NCBI GenBank assembly: GCA_002329445.1
Contig: DCTU01000070.1
Coordinates: 13,883-49,900 of the forward strand
DNA from: a bacterium UBP9_UBA1432
GTDB lineage: Bacteria > Vulcanimicrobiota > Xenobia > Xenobiales > Xenobiaceae
DNA length: 36,018 nt
Direction: 5' to 3'
The notes under the pieces were generated by a model. It was not told where the DNA came from and ran no database searches. It was given only the letters and a program-made list of their open reading frames with translations. Positions 16,978 through 25,509 of the stretch are shown here, one piece after another; position 1 is the stretch's first letter; each line of letters starts with the position of its first letter. The translations under genes and the position numbers were made by a program.

Positions 16978-17114
16978 AGGAACTTGCCCCGGTTCTCTGG
17001 CGGTCACGGGGGGCGCCCTCCGGGCACCCTCGCAGAAGCACCAGGACTGCGGGGCGCGCTTGGGAGGGGGGCGCCGGTTCCCAGATGGTGGGGTGAAAGA
17101 GGTCGAAAGTCGAC

Positions 17115-18509
17115 ATGCGTCTGCACCACTTGGATTGGGTGGCACGGGCCCAGCAGGCCACCCGGGAACTGGCGATGGAGGAACTGCTCGAGGCCGGGAT
17201 CGTGCCCCGAGGGGAGCCCTTCGTCCCCGTCATCACCTATCCGGCCATGGGTCTGATGCCCTCCGCCCACGCGGACGAGGTGTTGGGGGCTCATCCAGCG
17301 GTCCGCCAGCCCGTGGCCCTCTATCTGCACCTGCCCTTCTGCCTGACGCGGTGCCATTTCTGCCACTGGGTCACGCGCGTGGGCAGCACCGAGGACGAGG
17401 TCGCCGGCTACCTGGATGGCCTGGATCTGGAACTCCGTTTGTATCGCGAACGCCTGTCCCTGGACCGGATCCGGGTCGCTTCCATCCTGGTCGGCGGGGG
17501 GACCCCCAGTTGTCTGTCCGCTGCCAACCTGCAGAAGTTCCTGCACCTCCTCGACAAGCACGTCGATACCACGGAATGTCGGCAGTTCTCGTTTGAGGCC
17601 GAGCCCTCCACCCTGCTGGGCGACTCGGGCGCCGAGTTGCTGCGGATTCTGCGCGACCACGGGGTCCACCGCCTCAGCATGGGCGTCCAGGCCTTCGACG
17701 ACGGCCTGCTTCGCCAGACGGCCCGCCCCCACTCCTCGGCTCAGGCCCTGGAGGCCATCGCCCGGATCCGGGAGTTCGGCTTCCAGAGCGTGGCCATCGA
17801 CCTGATCTACGGGCTGGGAGGCCAGACCCTGCAGCAGTGGATCGACACCATGCAGACGGCGGTCCGCTCGGGAGCCGACTCCTGGCAACTGTATCGGTTG
17901 CGGATCGCGCCCCACGGGGATCGGCCCGGAACGGTGCTGGGGCACTACCGCCAGGATCCCTCGACCTTTCCCGGCTACGACGAGGGCAGCGTGATGAAGA
18001 TGCTGGGGATCCTGATCAGCGAGGAACATGGCTTCCACCAGGACTACACGCGCATCTTCTCCCGGGACCCGAGCCATGTCTCGGGCTACCTGCACGACGT
18101 CAACAACGATCTCGCCGACGTCATCCCCGCGGGCATCAGCTCGTGGGGGAGTCTGGACAGCACCTACTTCCTTCACGTCGGGGACGACTTCCGGAAGTAT
18201 CGTCAGATGTTGGCGGAAGGGCGCCTGCCCATCGATCGGGGCCTGGTCCTGGACGAGGCCACCGCGCAGCGACGCGCCCTGATCCTTCCGCTGAAGAACA
18301 CCCGCGTGGACAAGCAAGCCTACTTCGATCGGATGGGGAGGTGGCCGCAGGACCTCTTCGCGCCGACCTTGGAACGGCTGCGGGGGTTGGACCTGGTGGA
18401 GGAGGACCAGGACTTCTTGCGGCTCACGGCTCGAGGTCGGTTCTTCGCCGACGAGGTGGTGATGCAGTTCTTCGAGCCCAGGTTCGTTCCACCCCGGAAG
18501 CTGGCCTAG
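17115..18509 (+). CDS. HemN/HemW-like radical SAM protein
   Basis: 464 residues. YLHLPFCLTRCHFCHW holds the radical SAM cluster ligands Cys76, Cys80 and Cys83, with the H-x-P-F-C lead-in of the coproporphyrinogen-oxidase family. GGGTPSCLS and FEAEPSTL, HRLSMGVQAFDD and IDLIYGLGGQT are all family hallmarks. A C-terminal HemN-type winged helix (about 390-455: LILPLKNTRVDKQAYF..., LRLTARGRFFADEVV) is present. The 65-residue N-terminal extension and the HW after the third Cys differ from classical HemN/HemW; the heme-using HutW/ChuW branch or a tailored radical SAM enzyme are alternatives. It is followed after six bases by an EamA exporter, suggesting an operon. Confidence 0.88.
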   Translation: MRLHHLDWVARAQQATRELAMEELLEAGIVPRGEPFVPVITYPAMGLMPSAHADEVLGAHPAVRQPVALYLHLPFCLTRCHFCHWVTRVGSTEDEVAGYLDGLDLELRLYRERLSLDRIRVASILVGGGTPSCLSAANLQKFLHLLDKHVDTTECRQFSFEAEPSTLLGDSGAELLRILRDHGVHRLSMGVQAFDDGLLRQTARPHSSAQALEAIARIREFGFQSVAIDLIYGLGGQTLQQWIDTMQTAVRSGADSWQLYRLRIAPHGDRPGTVLGHYRQDPSTFPGYDEGSVMKMLGILISEEHGFHQDYTRIFSRDPSHVSGYLHDVNNDLADVIPAGISSWGSLDSTYFLHVGDDFRKYRQMLAEGRLPIDRGLVLDEATAQRRALILPLKNTRVDKQAYFDRMGRWPQDLFAPTLERLRGLDLVEEDQDFLRLTARGRFFADEVVMQFFEPRFVPPRKLA

Positions 18510-18515
18510 CAGTCC

Positions 18516-19418
18516 GTGGAACCCGGCAGCGGCTGGAACGGTGGTCTCTTCGCCCTGGGCTCGGCCTTCGCGTTCGCTTCGGCCAGCCTGCTCTTCCGCA
18601 GGCTGGGGCACTCGGTCTCGCCCTTGGGGCTCAACTTCGCCAAGACGGTCATCGCGGTGGCGGCCTGTGCCGGGCTCCTCTCCTGCCAAGGCATGGCCGA
18701 GGTTCCGCTCCGGGAGGGGCTCTTCCTGGCCTTGAGCGGGCTGGTGGGGATCACCCTGGGCGACACGGCCTACTTCACCGCCTTGAATGCCCTGGGACCG
18801 CGGCGGACGCTGCTCCTGGATACGCTGAGTCCCGGTCTCACGGCGGTCCTGGCGGCCTGGATCCTGCACGAACGGCTGGACGGCGTTGCCTGGTCGGGGA
18901 TCCTGCTGACCCTGGGCGGGGTTGCCTGGGTGCTGAGGGGCCGAAGCGCTCCGGGCCACGAGGTGCGTGGATCGATGGCCAGGGCCGTGGCCTGGGGCTT
19001 GTGTGCGGTGGGCAGCCACGCGGTGGGGGTGATCCTGGCCAAGGATGCGCTCTCGCAGGTTCCGGCCCTGGAGGCCTCCCTGGTCCGGCAGGTGGCCGCC
19101 CTCTCGGCGCTGTTCCTGTGGGGTTTCCTGGAACCTGGGCGCCTGCTGGGCTGGGTCCGTCCCTTCGGTCGTTGGCCCGAACTCAGAACCCTGGTGGGGG
19201 CCTCGCTGCTGGGCACCTTTTTCGGAATCTGGCTTTCCATGTTGGCATTGGAGTTCGCCCCCGCCAGCATCGCGGCCACCCTGAACTCGACCGGCCCCCT
19301 GTTCATCCTGCCCCTGACCAGGGTCTTCGACGGCGAGAGGATCACCTGGCGGGCCGGCCTGGGGGCAGCCGTGGCCACGGCGGGCGTTGCCATCCTCTTG
19401 CTGAGGGGTGCGGGCTGA
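18516..19418 (+). CDS. EamA/DMT-superfamily permease
   Basis: 300 residues from a GTG six bases after the radical SAM gene stop. About ten hydrophobic segments arranged as two EamA halves (about 8-138 and 152-298) are visible, with the typical NSTGPLF...R(V) and LDTLSPGLTAVLA signatures near the end of each half. Members export or import amino acids, nucleotides or metabolites across the inner membrane. Coupling with the radical SAM gene suggests a metabolite made or used by that enzyme, but this is inference. It is convergent with the P-type ATPase downstream. Confidence 0.88.
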   Translation: MEPGSGWNGGLFALGSAFAFASASLLFRRLGHSVSPLGLNFAKTVIAVAACAGLLSCQGMAEVPLREGLFLALSGLVGITLGDTAYFTALNALGPRRTLLLDTLSPGLTAVLAAWILHERLDGVAWSGILLTLGGVAWVLRGRSAPGHEVRGSMARAVAWGLCAVGSHAVGVILAKDALSQVPALEASLVRQVAALSALFLWGFLEPGRLLGWVRPFGRWPELRTLVGASLLGTFFGIWLSMLALEFAPASIAATLNSTGPLFILPLTRVFDGERITWRAGLGAAVATAGVAILLLRGAG

Positions 19419-19432
19419 GAGCACTCGGCGGG

Positions 19433-19457
19433 GTCGGGGGGGGATCCCCCCCCCGAC
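19433..19457. terminator. G8/C9 palindrome hairpin
   Basis: GTC followed by eight G, then ATC and eight C and GAC, gives an 11-bp stem with a three-base loop right after the EamA stop at 19418. A likely terminator for the + strand operon; no T-run is present. Confidence 0.5.
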
Positions 19458-19469
19458 GTCAGGTCCTGG

Positions 19470-19510
19470 CTGAATCCGCGGCCGAATGCCACGGGAGGTG
19501 GCGGAATCAG
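19470..19510. repeat. Palindromic intergenic repeat, copy B
   Basis: 41 bases, 39 identical to copy A (9404-9444); the two changes are a C-to-G in the inner loop and a T-to-A in the right arm, which leaves one mismatch in the outer stem. The right end overlaps the stop codon of the P-type ATPase (19507-19509). Confidence 0.75.
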
Positions 19511-22236
19511 CTCCTGGCTCGCCAGTTGCGCCAGGCCTTCTCGACCGCCACCACCGGCAGGATGGTGGCGCCCACCAGCGTGGCCTTCCCCAGGTCGGCC
19601 GGTTGCAGCGGCACGGTGTCGAAGACCACGTTCATGGGGGGGAAGTAGATGAACAGGGCCTGCAGGACCACCAGGAGCGCGATCCCCAGGTAGAGCACGG
19701 GGTTGCTCCACATCCCGACCGTCAGGAGGGAGTGCTTCAGCGAGCGGCAGTTCAACAGGTAGAAGATCTGGAACATGACCACCGTGGTGACCGCCATCGT
19801 CTGCGCCTCGGAGACGGCTGCGGTGGCGGCAAGGCCAGAGGCCAGGGCGTCGGATCGCTCGTCGAGGAACATGAGGAGGGCGCCGGCCGTCATCAGGACC
19901 GCCACCATGACCGTCCGGTACAGCACGAAGGGGCCGAGGATCGGCTCTCCCGGCCGGCGAGGAGGGCGATTCATGAGGTCCTTCTCGGGAGCCTCGAAGG
20001 CCAGGGGAGTGGCCAGGAAGAAGGAGGCGATCAGGTTCACCCACAGCAACTGGGCTGGCAGCATGGGGAGCAGCAGCTCGCCCGTGCGGGGGTCAAAGGG
20101 AAAGAAGGCGACGCCCCAGGTCAGGATCAGGGCCAGTCCCAGGTTGGTCGGCAACACGAAGGCCAGGGACTTGATCAGGTTGTCGTAGACGCGGCGGCCC
20201 TCTTCGACGGCGGCCCGGATGCTGGCGAAGTTGTCGTCGGTCAGCACCAGGTCGGCCGCCTGCTTGCTGACCGAGGTTCCCGTGATCCCCATGGCCACGC
20301 CGATGTTGGCCTGCTTCAGGGCAGGGGCGTCGTTGACCCCGTCGCCCGTCATCGCCACCACCTCGCCCTGGGCCTGCAGGCTCTTCACCAGGCGCAGCTT
20401 GTGCTCGGGGGCCACCCGGGCGAAGACATGGCAGCGGCGCAGCGCGTCGTCCAGGGCCGGACCGTCCATGTGATTGAGCTCCCGGCCGGCAATGACCGGG
20501 ATTTCCGAGTGCAGGCCGAGTTGCTCACCGATGGACTGCGCCGTCGCCTGATGGTCTCCGGTGATCATCTTGACCGTGATGCCGGCCTGGTGGCAGTCCC
20601 GGATGGCCTCGATGGCCTCCGCGCGGGGCGGGTCGATCATCCCCTGAAGCCCCAGGAAGCTGAACCCCGTGGCGGTGTCCTCCAGGTCGACCTGGACCTG
20701 GTCTCTCGGCAGCTCCTTGCGGGCGAAGGCCAGGACCCGGATGCCCCGGGAGGCCATTCCCACCACCTGCTCGTGGACCTCCTCGGCCACGACTTCCGAG
20801 CAACGCGACAGGATGACCTCGGGCGCCCCCTTCAGCAACAGGACGCTGGCTTCTCCCATCCGGTGCAGCGTCGCCATGAACTGGTTTTCGCTTTCGAAGG
20901 GGATGGCATCCAGCCGGGGGGATTCCTGGCGCACCTCCGAGGCCTTCATGCCCGCCTTCTCGGCAGCCGTCAGGAGCGCGCCCTCGGTGGGGTCTCCCGT
21001 CACGGTCCAGCGCCCGGATTCCTCCTGCAGCGAGGCGTCGTTGCACAACACACCGGCTTCCAGCAGGCGGCGGCCGGCCTCCGGCAGGTCGGGGGTGAAG
21101 CCGCCCACCGGCTCATAGCCGACCCCGTCGACGACGATGGTTCCGGCCTGGGGGGTCCACAGGGCCTGGACCGTCATCTCGTTGCGGGTCAGGGTGCCGG
21201 TCTTGTCGGTGCAGATCACCGTGGTGCTGCCCAGGGTCTCGACGGCGGGCAGCTTGCGGATCACCGCCTGGCGCCGGGCCATCCGTTGCACTCCGATGGC
21301 CAAGGCGATGGTCACCACGGCCGGCAGGCTCTCGGGGATGGCGCCCACGGCCAGGGCGATGGCAAAGGTGACGGTGCCCCTCAGGGCCTCGAAGAAGGCC
21401 GCGCCATTGCCCAGCATCTCGCGGGCCGTGCCCACGGCCAGCATCAGCGCCGAGAGGGCGACGATCCCCACGGTCAGCTTGCCGCCGATCTCCTGGAGCG
21501 CCCGGGTCAGGGGGGTCACGAGATCGGTGGCTTCCGCCAGCATGGTGGAGATGCGCCCCAGTTCGGTCGTGGTGCCCGTGGCCACCACGATTCCGGTTCC
21601 GGTGCCGTAGGTGACCAGGGTTCCGGCAAAGGCCAGGCACTGGCGGTCCCCCAGAGAGGCCTCGGGGTCCACCGGACCGGGTGCCTTCTCGACCGGGACC
21701 GATTCGCCCGTCAGGGCCGCCTCTTCGACCTGGAGGGTCCGGCTCGCCAGCAGGCGCAGGTCGGCCGGGACCTTGTCTCCGCTGGCCAGGAGGACCACGT
21801 CCCCCGGCACCAGGTCGGCTACGGGCACCGAGAGGCGCTGCCCCGAGCGCTGGACGGCGGCGAAGTCGGGGACCATGCCGGAGAGGGCCTCGATGGCCCG
21901 GCTGGCCCGGAACTCCTGGAAGAATCCGATGGCGGCGTTGAGGATCACCACGGCCAGGATGACCAGGCCGTTCTTGGTCCCATCGCGGGGGTCCGCCAGC
22001 AGGGCCACCACCGAGGCCACCAGGAGCACCCAGATCAGCGGGTTGTTGATCTGCCTCCAGAGGAGGACCCACATCGAGTCGCCTTGAGGGCGGGGAAGCA
22101 GGTTCGGGCCGTGCTTTCCAAGGCGGGCCTTGGCCTGCTCGACCGTGAGCCCCTCCAGGGTGGAGTCCAGGGCGTGGAGGACGTCGTCGTCGGTTCGGGC
22201 GTGCCAGGGGAGGGGTGGGTTCGGTTCTGTCGGCAT
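19507..22236 (-). CDS. P2-type cation-transporting ATPase
   Basis: 909 residues from the ATG at 22236 (GAGGAG about 12 bases upstream). Cation-ATPase N-terminal domain, actuator TGES at 176-179, phosphorylation motif DKTGTLT with Asp344, nucleotide domain with KGAPE at 469-473, and hinge TGDGVNDAP at 630-638. Membrane helix 4 has PESLP (Glu302). Compared with SERCA, Asn698 and Asn734 match N768 and N796, but E771 is Leu701, T799 is Ala737 and D800 is Ser738. Loss of these acids makes ordinary Ca2+ transport doubtful; Na+, K+, Mg2+ or another cation is possible. It is separated from ygfK by a 271-base gap with strong hairpins. Confidence 0.9.
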   Translation of the reverse strand: MPTEPNPPLPWHARTDDDVLHALDSTLEGLTVEQAKARLGKHGPNLLPRPQGDSMWVLLWRQINNPLIWVLLVASVVALLADPRDGTKNGLVILAVVILNAAIGFFQEFRASRAIEALSGMVPDFAAVQRSGQRLSVPVADLVPGDVVLLASGDKVPADLRLLASRTLQVEEAALTGESVPVEKAPGPVDPEASLGDRQCLAFAGTLVTYGTGTGIVVATGTTTELGRISTMLAEATDLVTPLTRALQEIGGKLTVGIVALSALMLAVGTAREMLGNGAAFFEALRGTVTFAIALAVGAIPESLPAVVTIALAIGVQRMARRQAVIRKLPAVETLGSTTVICTDKTGTLTRNEMTVQALWTPQAGTIVVDGVGYEPVGGFTPDLPEAGRRLLEAGVLCNDASLQEESGRWTVTGDPTEGALLTAAEKAGMKASEVRQESPRLDAIPFESENQFMATLHRMGEASVLLLKGAPEVILSRCSEVVAEEVHEQVVGMASRGIRVLAFARKELPRDQVQVDLEDTATGFSFLGLQGMIDPPRAEAIEAIRDCHQAGITVKMITGDHQATAQSIGEQLGLHSEIPVIAGRELNHMDGPALDDALRRCHVFARVAPEHKLRLVKSLQAQGEVVAMTGDGVNDAPALKQANIGVAMGITGTSVSKQAADLVLTDDNFASIRAAVEEGRRVYDNLIKSLAFVLPTNLGLALILTWGVAFFPFDPRTGELLLPMLPAQLLWVNLIASFFLATPLAFEAPEKDLMNRPPRRPGEPILGPFVLYRTVMVAVLMTAGALLMFLDERSDALASGLAATAAVSEAQTMAVTTVVMFQIFYLLNCRSLKHSLLTVGMWSNPVLYLGIALLVVLQALFIYFPPMNVVFDTVPLQPADLGKATLVGATILPVVAVEKAWRNWRARS

Positions 22237-22289
22237 GAGGGGCAGGTCTCCTCGTCAGGTCGGTTCCCAGGGGGCCTTGAGTTCTTACC

Positions 22290-22340
22290 GGATCCGCCAC
22301 CGCCCGTGGCATCCGGTTCTCGGAGCAGGCGGCGGATTCG
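22290..22340. repeat. Diverged, inverted copy C of the palindromic repeat
   Basis: Read on the - strand it matches copies A and B at both ends (GAATCCGC at one side; ATGCCACGGG then GGTGGCGGAT at the other) but carries about a dozen extra bases in the middle. It lies upstream of the P-type ATPase start. Confidence 0.5.
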
Positions 22341-22426
22341 GGTTGCTCTGGTCGGCCGGGCCGGTTCTGCGCTGGAGGCCGAAAACGTTCTGGCCCTGGA
22401 AGGGTTCCCGGTGCGGGCCCGGGTCG

Positions 22427-22467
22427 ACGCCATGCTCCCAGGCAAGCACTGCCTGGGAGCATGGCGT
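22427..22467. terminator. Perfect 18-bp hairpin after ygfK
   Basis: ACGCCATGCTCCCAGGCA pairs exactly with TGCCTGGGAGCATGGCGT around a five-base loop (AGCAC). It lies 41 bases beyond the ygfK stop on the - strand. No T-run follows, so it may be a terminator, an mRNA-stabilising end or a protein-binding palindrome. Confidence 0.5.
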
Positions 22468-22507
22468 GATGGGTTCGGAAGGCCCCCCTTCCCGATGTGC
22501 CGTCGGC

Positions 22508-25498
22508 TCAGCCGACGCTCACCGGGCCGGCTGGCAGCAGCCAGGCATGGTCGGTCAGCACGGCCCAGAGGATCTTCTCGAGCGCCGGGTCGATCTCGGG
22601 GTCGGCCAGTTCGAGATCCACCTCGCGGGTCTGCTCCACCCGCAGGCGGAACCTCTTGCCGCCCAGGTGGAAGAACCCGGGCACGGCGCTCTCCTCGAAC
22701 TCCTTCTCGGTCGAGAAGAGGGTCAACTTCTCGAGGTAGGGGGAGCTGTCGTAGGGGCAGAAGGCCGTGCAGTTCCCGCACTCGTTGCACATCCGGTCGA
22801 TGTGCAGGATCTGGGGACTCTCCAAGCCCTTGACGGTCAGCGACAGGTAGGCCCGGTTGGGACAGACCTGGACGCAGTTCTCGCAGATATCCCCACACTG
22901 CAGGCAGCGCTCAACCTCCCTGGAGCTGTCGTCATACAGCTTCAGGATGCCGTGCTTGGAGTGGCAGTCGCCGGTGCAGCCCGGGACGGAGTGGGGATAG
23001 GGGCCGGCGATGGCGTCGACCACGCGGCGGGCATCGGCGATGGCCTCGACGATGGTGGCCGGACCCAGGTGGGCGTCGCCAGCCACGTAGACCCCGGGGA
23101 TCGAGGTCTCCAACGTCGCCGGGTTGACCTGCACGCGGCCCTTGTCGGTCATGGCCAGGCCGTTGGCCTGGAAGAAGCGGGGATCCACCTTCTCGCCGAC
23201 CGCGGCGATCAGCGTGGTGCAGGGGACCGAGACGGTCTGGTCGGTCTCCAGCGGAGTCCGCCGGCCGCTGGCGTCCGGCGGGCCCAGCTCCATCTTGCGG
23301 CACAGGAGTTGTCCGCTCTCCCAGGAGATCGGGGCCAGGAGCTCCAGGAACTCGACCCCGTCCGCCAGCGCCAGGTGCAGCTCTTCCTCGTCGGCGGGCA
23401 TGAAGCGCCGGGTCCGGCGGTACACCACCCGCGAACGCTGGACTCCCGGGGTCCTCTTGGCGGCCCGGGCGGCGTCCATGGCGGTGTTCCCACCCCCGAT
23501 GACCAGCACGTCGGTTCCCAGATCCTCGAGTGTTCCAGCCCGGTGGCGTTGGAGGAAGTCGATGACGTTGAGGGGCTCGCCCTTCTCCAGGCGCAGGGTT
23601 CCCGGGGCCTGGGCACCCACGGTCAGGACCACGTGCGTGAATCCCTGGCTCTGGAGTTCCTGCACACCGGGGGCCTCCTGGCCGGTCCGCACCTCGACGT
23701 CCATCTTCTGCATGAGGGCTACGTCGCAGTCCACGCTCTGGTCCGGGATGCGGAATTCCGGGACCACGTAACGCACGATGCCGCCCAGGTGCTCCTGCCT
23801 CTCGAAGAGGGTCACCGGGACTCCCTGGCGGCCCAGGAAGAAGGCCGTCGACATTCCGGCCGGCCCTCCGCCCACCACGGCCACCCGATGAGGGGAGGTC
23901 TTGGGGGGAGCGGAGAGCTCGGCCATGAGCGCTTCGAAGCCGGCCTTGGCAGCCTGCAGTTTGACGTTGCGGATGGAGACCGGCTCTTCATAGAAATTGC
24001 GCGTGCACTTGTCCATGCAGCGGTGATTGCAGACCGTTCCGGTCATGAACGGCAAGGGATTCTTCTCGGTGATCAACCGCAGCGAGCCCAGGGCGTCGCC
24101 CTTTCCGAAGAGCTCGATGTACTCCGGGATGTCCTGGCGGATCGGGCAGCCGTGGGTGCAGGGGGCGGTGAAGCAGTCGACCAGGGGCACCTTGGTGTCC
24201 AGTTTGCGCCGGGGGGGCGGTTTGAGGGCCTTGAGGTGCTGGGGATCGTGGAGGGCGTGTTCGGCCAGCCGGGTGACCCGACCCACCGAGACGCCCTGGA
24301 ACGGCGGGATCGCTCGGCTGGACAGGGAGCGGGCCATCTGGGTGAAGCGCTGATAACCGCCGGGTTTGAGCAGGGTGGTGGCCATGGTGACCGGCCAGAT
24401 GCCGGCCGAGACCAGGCCCTCGAGGTTGAAGGCCTCGACGCCGCCCGAGAACGACAGGCGCATCTGGCCATCGAAATCCTCGCTGATGCGGCGGGCCAGC
24501 TCCATGGTCAGCGGGTACAGCGAGCGGCCGCTCATGTACATCTCCTCGCCCGGCAGCTCGCCCCGGGCGATGCCGACCGGGAACGTGTTGGTCAGCTTCA
24601 GTCCGAAGGTCAGGCAGTTCTCGGCGGCCAGATCCTGCAGGCGCCGGAACATGGGCACCGCGTCGCGGTACTGCAGGTCGTCGTTGAAGTGGAAGTCGTC
24701 GAAGACCAGATAGTCGTAGCCCATCTGGTCCATGGTGCGGCGAGCGAAGTCATAGCCCAGCAGCGTCGGGTTGCACTTGACGAAGGTGTGCAGTTTCTTG
24801 GTGTGGAGGAGGTACGCGGCGATCCGCTCGATCTCCTGGGGGGGGCACCCGTGAAGCGTGGACAGCGTGATGGAAGTGCAGACCCGCGGCGAGATGCCCG
24901 CCAGGTAGTCCTCGTCCACCCGCTCGAAGCGGTCCATGTTGGCTCGGGTCCAGGCCAGGCACTCCGCCCAGATGGGGGTGGCGCTGGCGTTCTTGAGCCC
25001 CTCGATGAAGGAGTCGATCTTCTCGGAGGTGATGCCCTCGTAGTTGTAGCCCACGCTCATGTTGAACATGAACCCGTCGGGCTGACCCCAGCCGAACTCG
25101 TGGCTGAGCAGCTTCAGGGCAAACCAGGCCTTGACGTACTCGTCGAAGGCCTCCTGGACGCGCAGCTCGGTGGACCACTCGACGTTGTAGCACTCGTCCT
25201 CGGCCAGGATGCAGGGCTTGGAGACGGGAAGGTCCTCGCCGTCCAGGGTCTGCACGGTCTTGAGCTCGAAGAAGCGCGCTCCGGCGTAGTAGGCAGCCAG
25301 GATGTTCTGGGCCAGTTGGGTGTGGGGGCCCGCCGCGGGTCCGAAGGGCGTCTCGAGGTGCTCGCCAAAGAGGTGCAGCATCTCTTGAGCAGGGGCGACG
25401 AAACCGTGGTGCAGGGCGAAGAAGGTGCCCTTCTTCCTCTCCTCGAGGACCCAGTGCATCAGTTCATGGAACGGGATGGGTGTCATTCGATCGGACAT
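22508..25498 (-). CDS. ygfK: Putative selenate-reductase-type subunit YgfK (FAD/NAD(P)/Fe-S oxidoreductase)
   Basis: 996 residues (E. coli YgfK is about 1030) from the ATG at 25498, with GGAG seven bases upstream inside an 11-base gap after ssnA. Residues 1-430 form a dihydroorotate-dehydrogenase-like barrel. A GltD-like part follows: CTHGCP at 447-452, CNHRCMDKC at 490-498, FAD motif GGGPAG at 543-548, and NAD(P) motif GGGNTAMD at 668-675. The C-terminus carries ferredoxin-like clusters (CLQCGDICENC at 865-875; CNECGNC at 904-910). It passes electrons between NAD(P)H, flavin and Fe-S centres. In E. coli it sits with ssnA and a molybdenum hydroxylase in a purine/selenium locus; only ssnA is beside it here. 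Confidence 0.92.
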   Translation of the reverse strand: MSDRMTPIPFHELMHWVLEERKKGTFFALHHGFVAPAQEMLHLFGEHLETPFGPAAGPHTQLAQNILAAYYAGARFFELKTVQTLDGEDLPVSKPCILAEDECYNVEWSTELRVQEAFDEYVKAWFALKLLSHEFGWGQPDGFMFNMSVGYNYEGITSEKIDSFIEGLKNASATPIWAECLAWTRANMDRFERVDEDYLAGISPRVCTSITLSTLHGCPPQEIERIAAYLLHTKKLHTFVKCNPTLLGYDFARRTMDQMGYDYLVFDDFHFNDDLQYRDAVPMFRRLQDLAAENCLTFGLKLTNTFPVGIARGELPGEEMYMSGRSLYPLTMELARRISEDFDGQMRLSFSGGVEAFNLEGLVSAGIWPVTMATTLLKPGGYQRFTQMARSLSSRAIPPFQGVSVGRVTRLAEHALHDPQHLKALKPPPRRKLDTKVPLVDCFTAPCTHGCPIRQDIPEYIELFGKGDALGSLRLITEKNPLPFMTGTVCNHRCMDKCTRNFYEEPVSIRNVKLQAAKAGFEALMAELSAPPKTSPHRVAVVGGGPAGMSTAFFLGRQGVPVTLFERQEHLGGIVRYVVPEFRIPDQSVDCDVALMQKMDVEVRTGQEAPGVQELQSQGFTHVVLTVGAQAPGTLRLEKGEPLNVIDFLQRHRAGTLEDLGTDVLVIGGGNTAMDAARAAKRTPGVQRSRVVYRRTRRFMPADEEELHLALADGVEFLELLAPISWESGQLLCRKMELGPPDASGRRTPLETDQTVSVPCTTLIAAVGEKVDPRFFQANGLAMTDKGRVQVNPATLETSIPGVYVAGDAHLGPATIVEAIADARRVVDAIAGPYPHSVPGCTGDCHSKHGILKLYDDSSREVERCLQCGDICENCVQVCPNRAYLSLTVKGLESPQILHIDRMCNECGNCTAFCPYDSSPYLEKLTLFSTEKEFEESAVPGFFHLGGKRFRLRVEQTREVDLELADPEIDPALEKILWAVLTDHAWLLPAGPVSVG

Positions 25499-25509
25499 CA
25501 GGGTTCTCC

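Noticed and set aside
22240..22507. Riboswitch upstream of the P-type ATPase
   Set aside because: Strong stems exist, but no known aptamer consensus was recognised and the stems are better explained as a terminator and a repeat.
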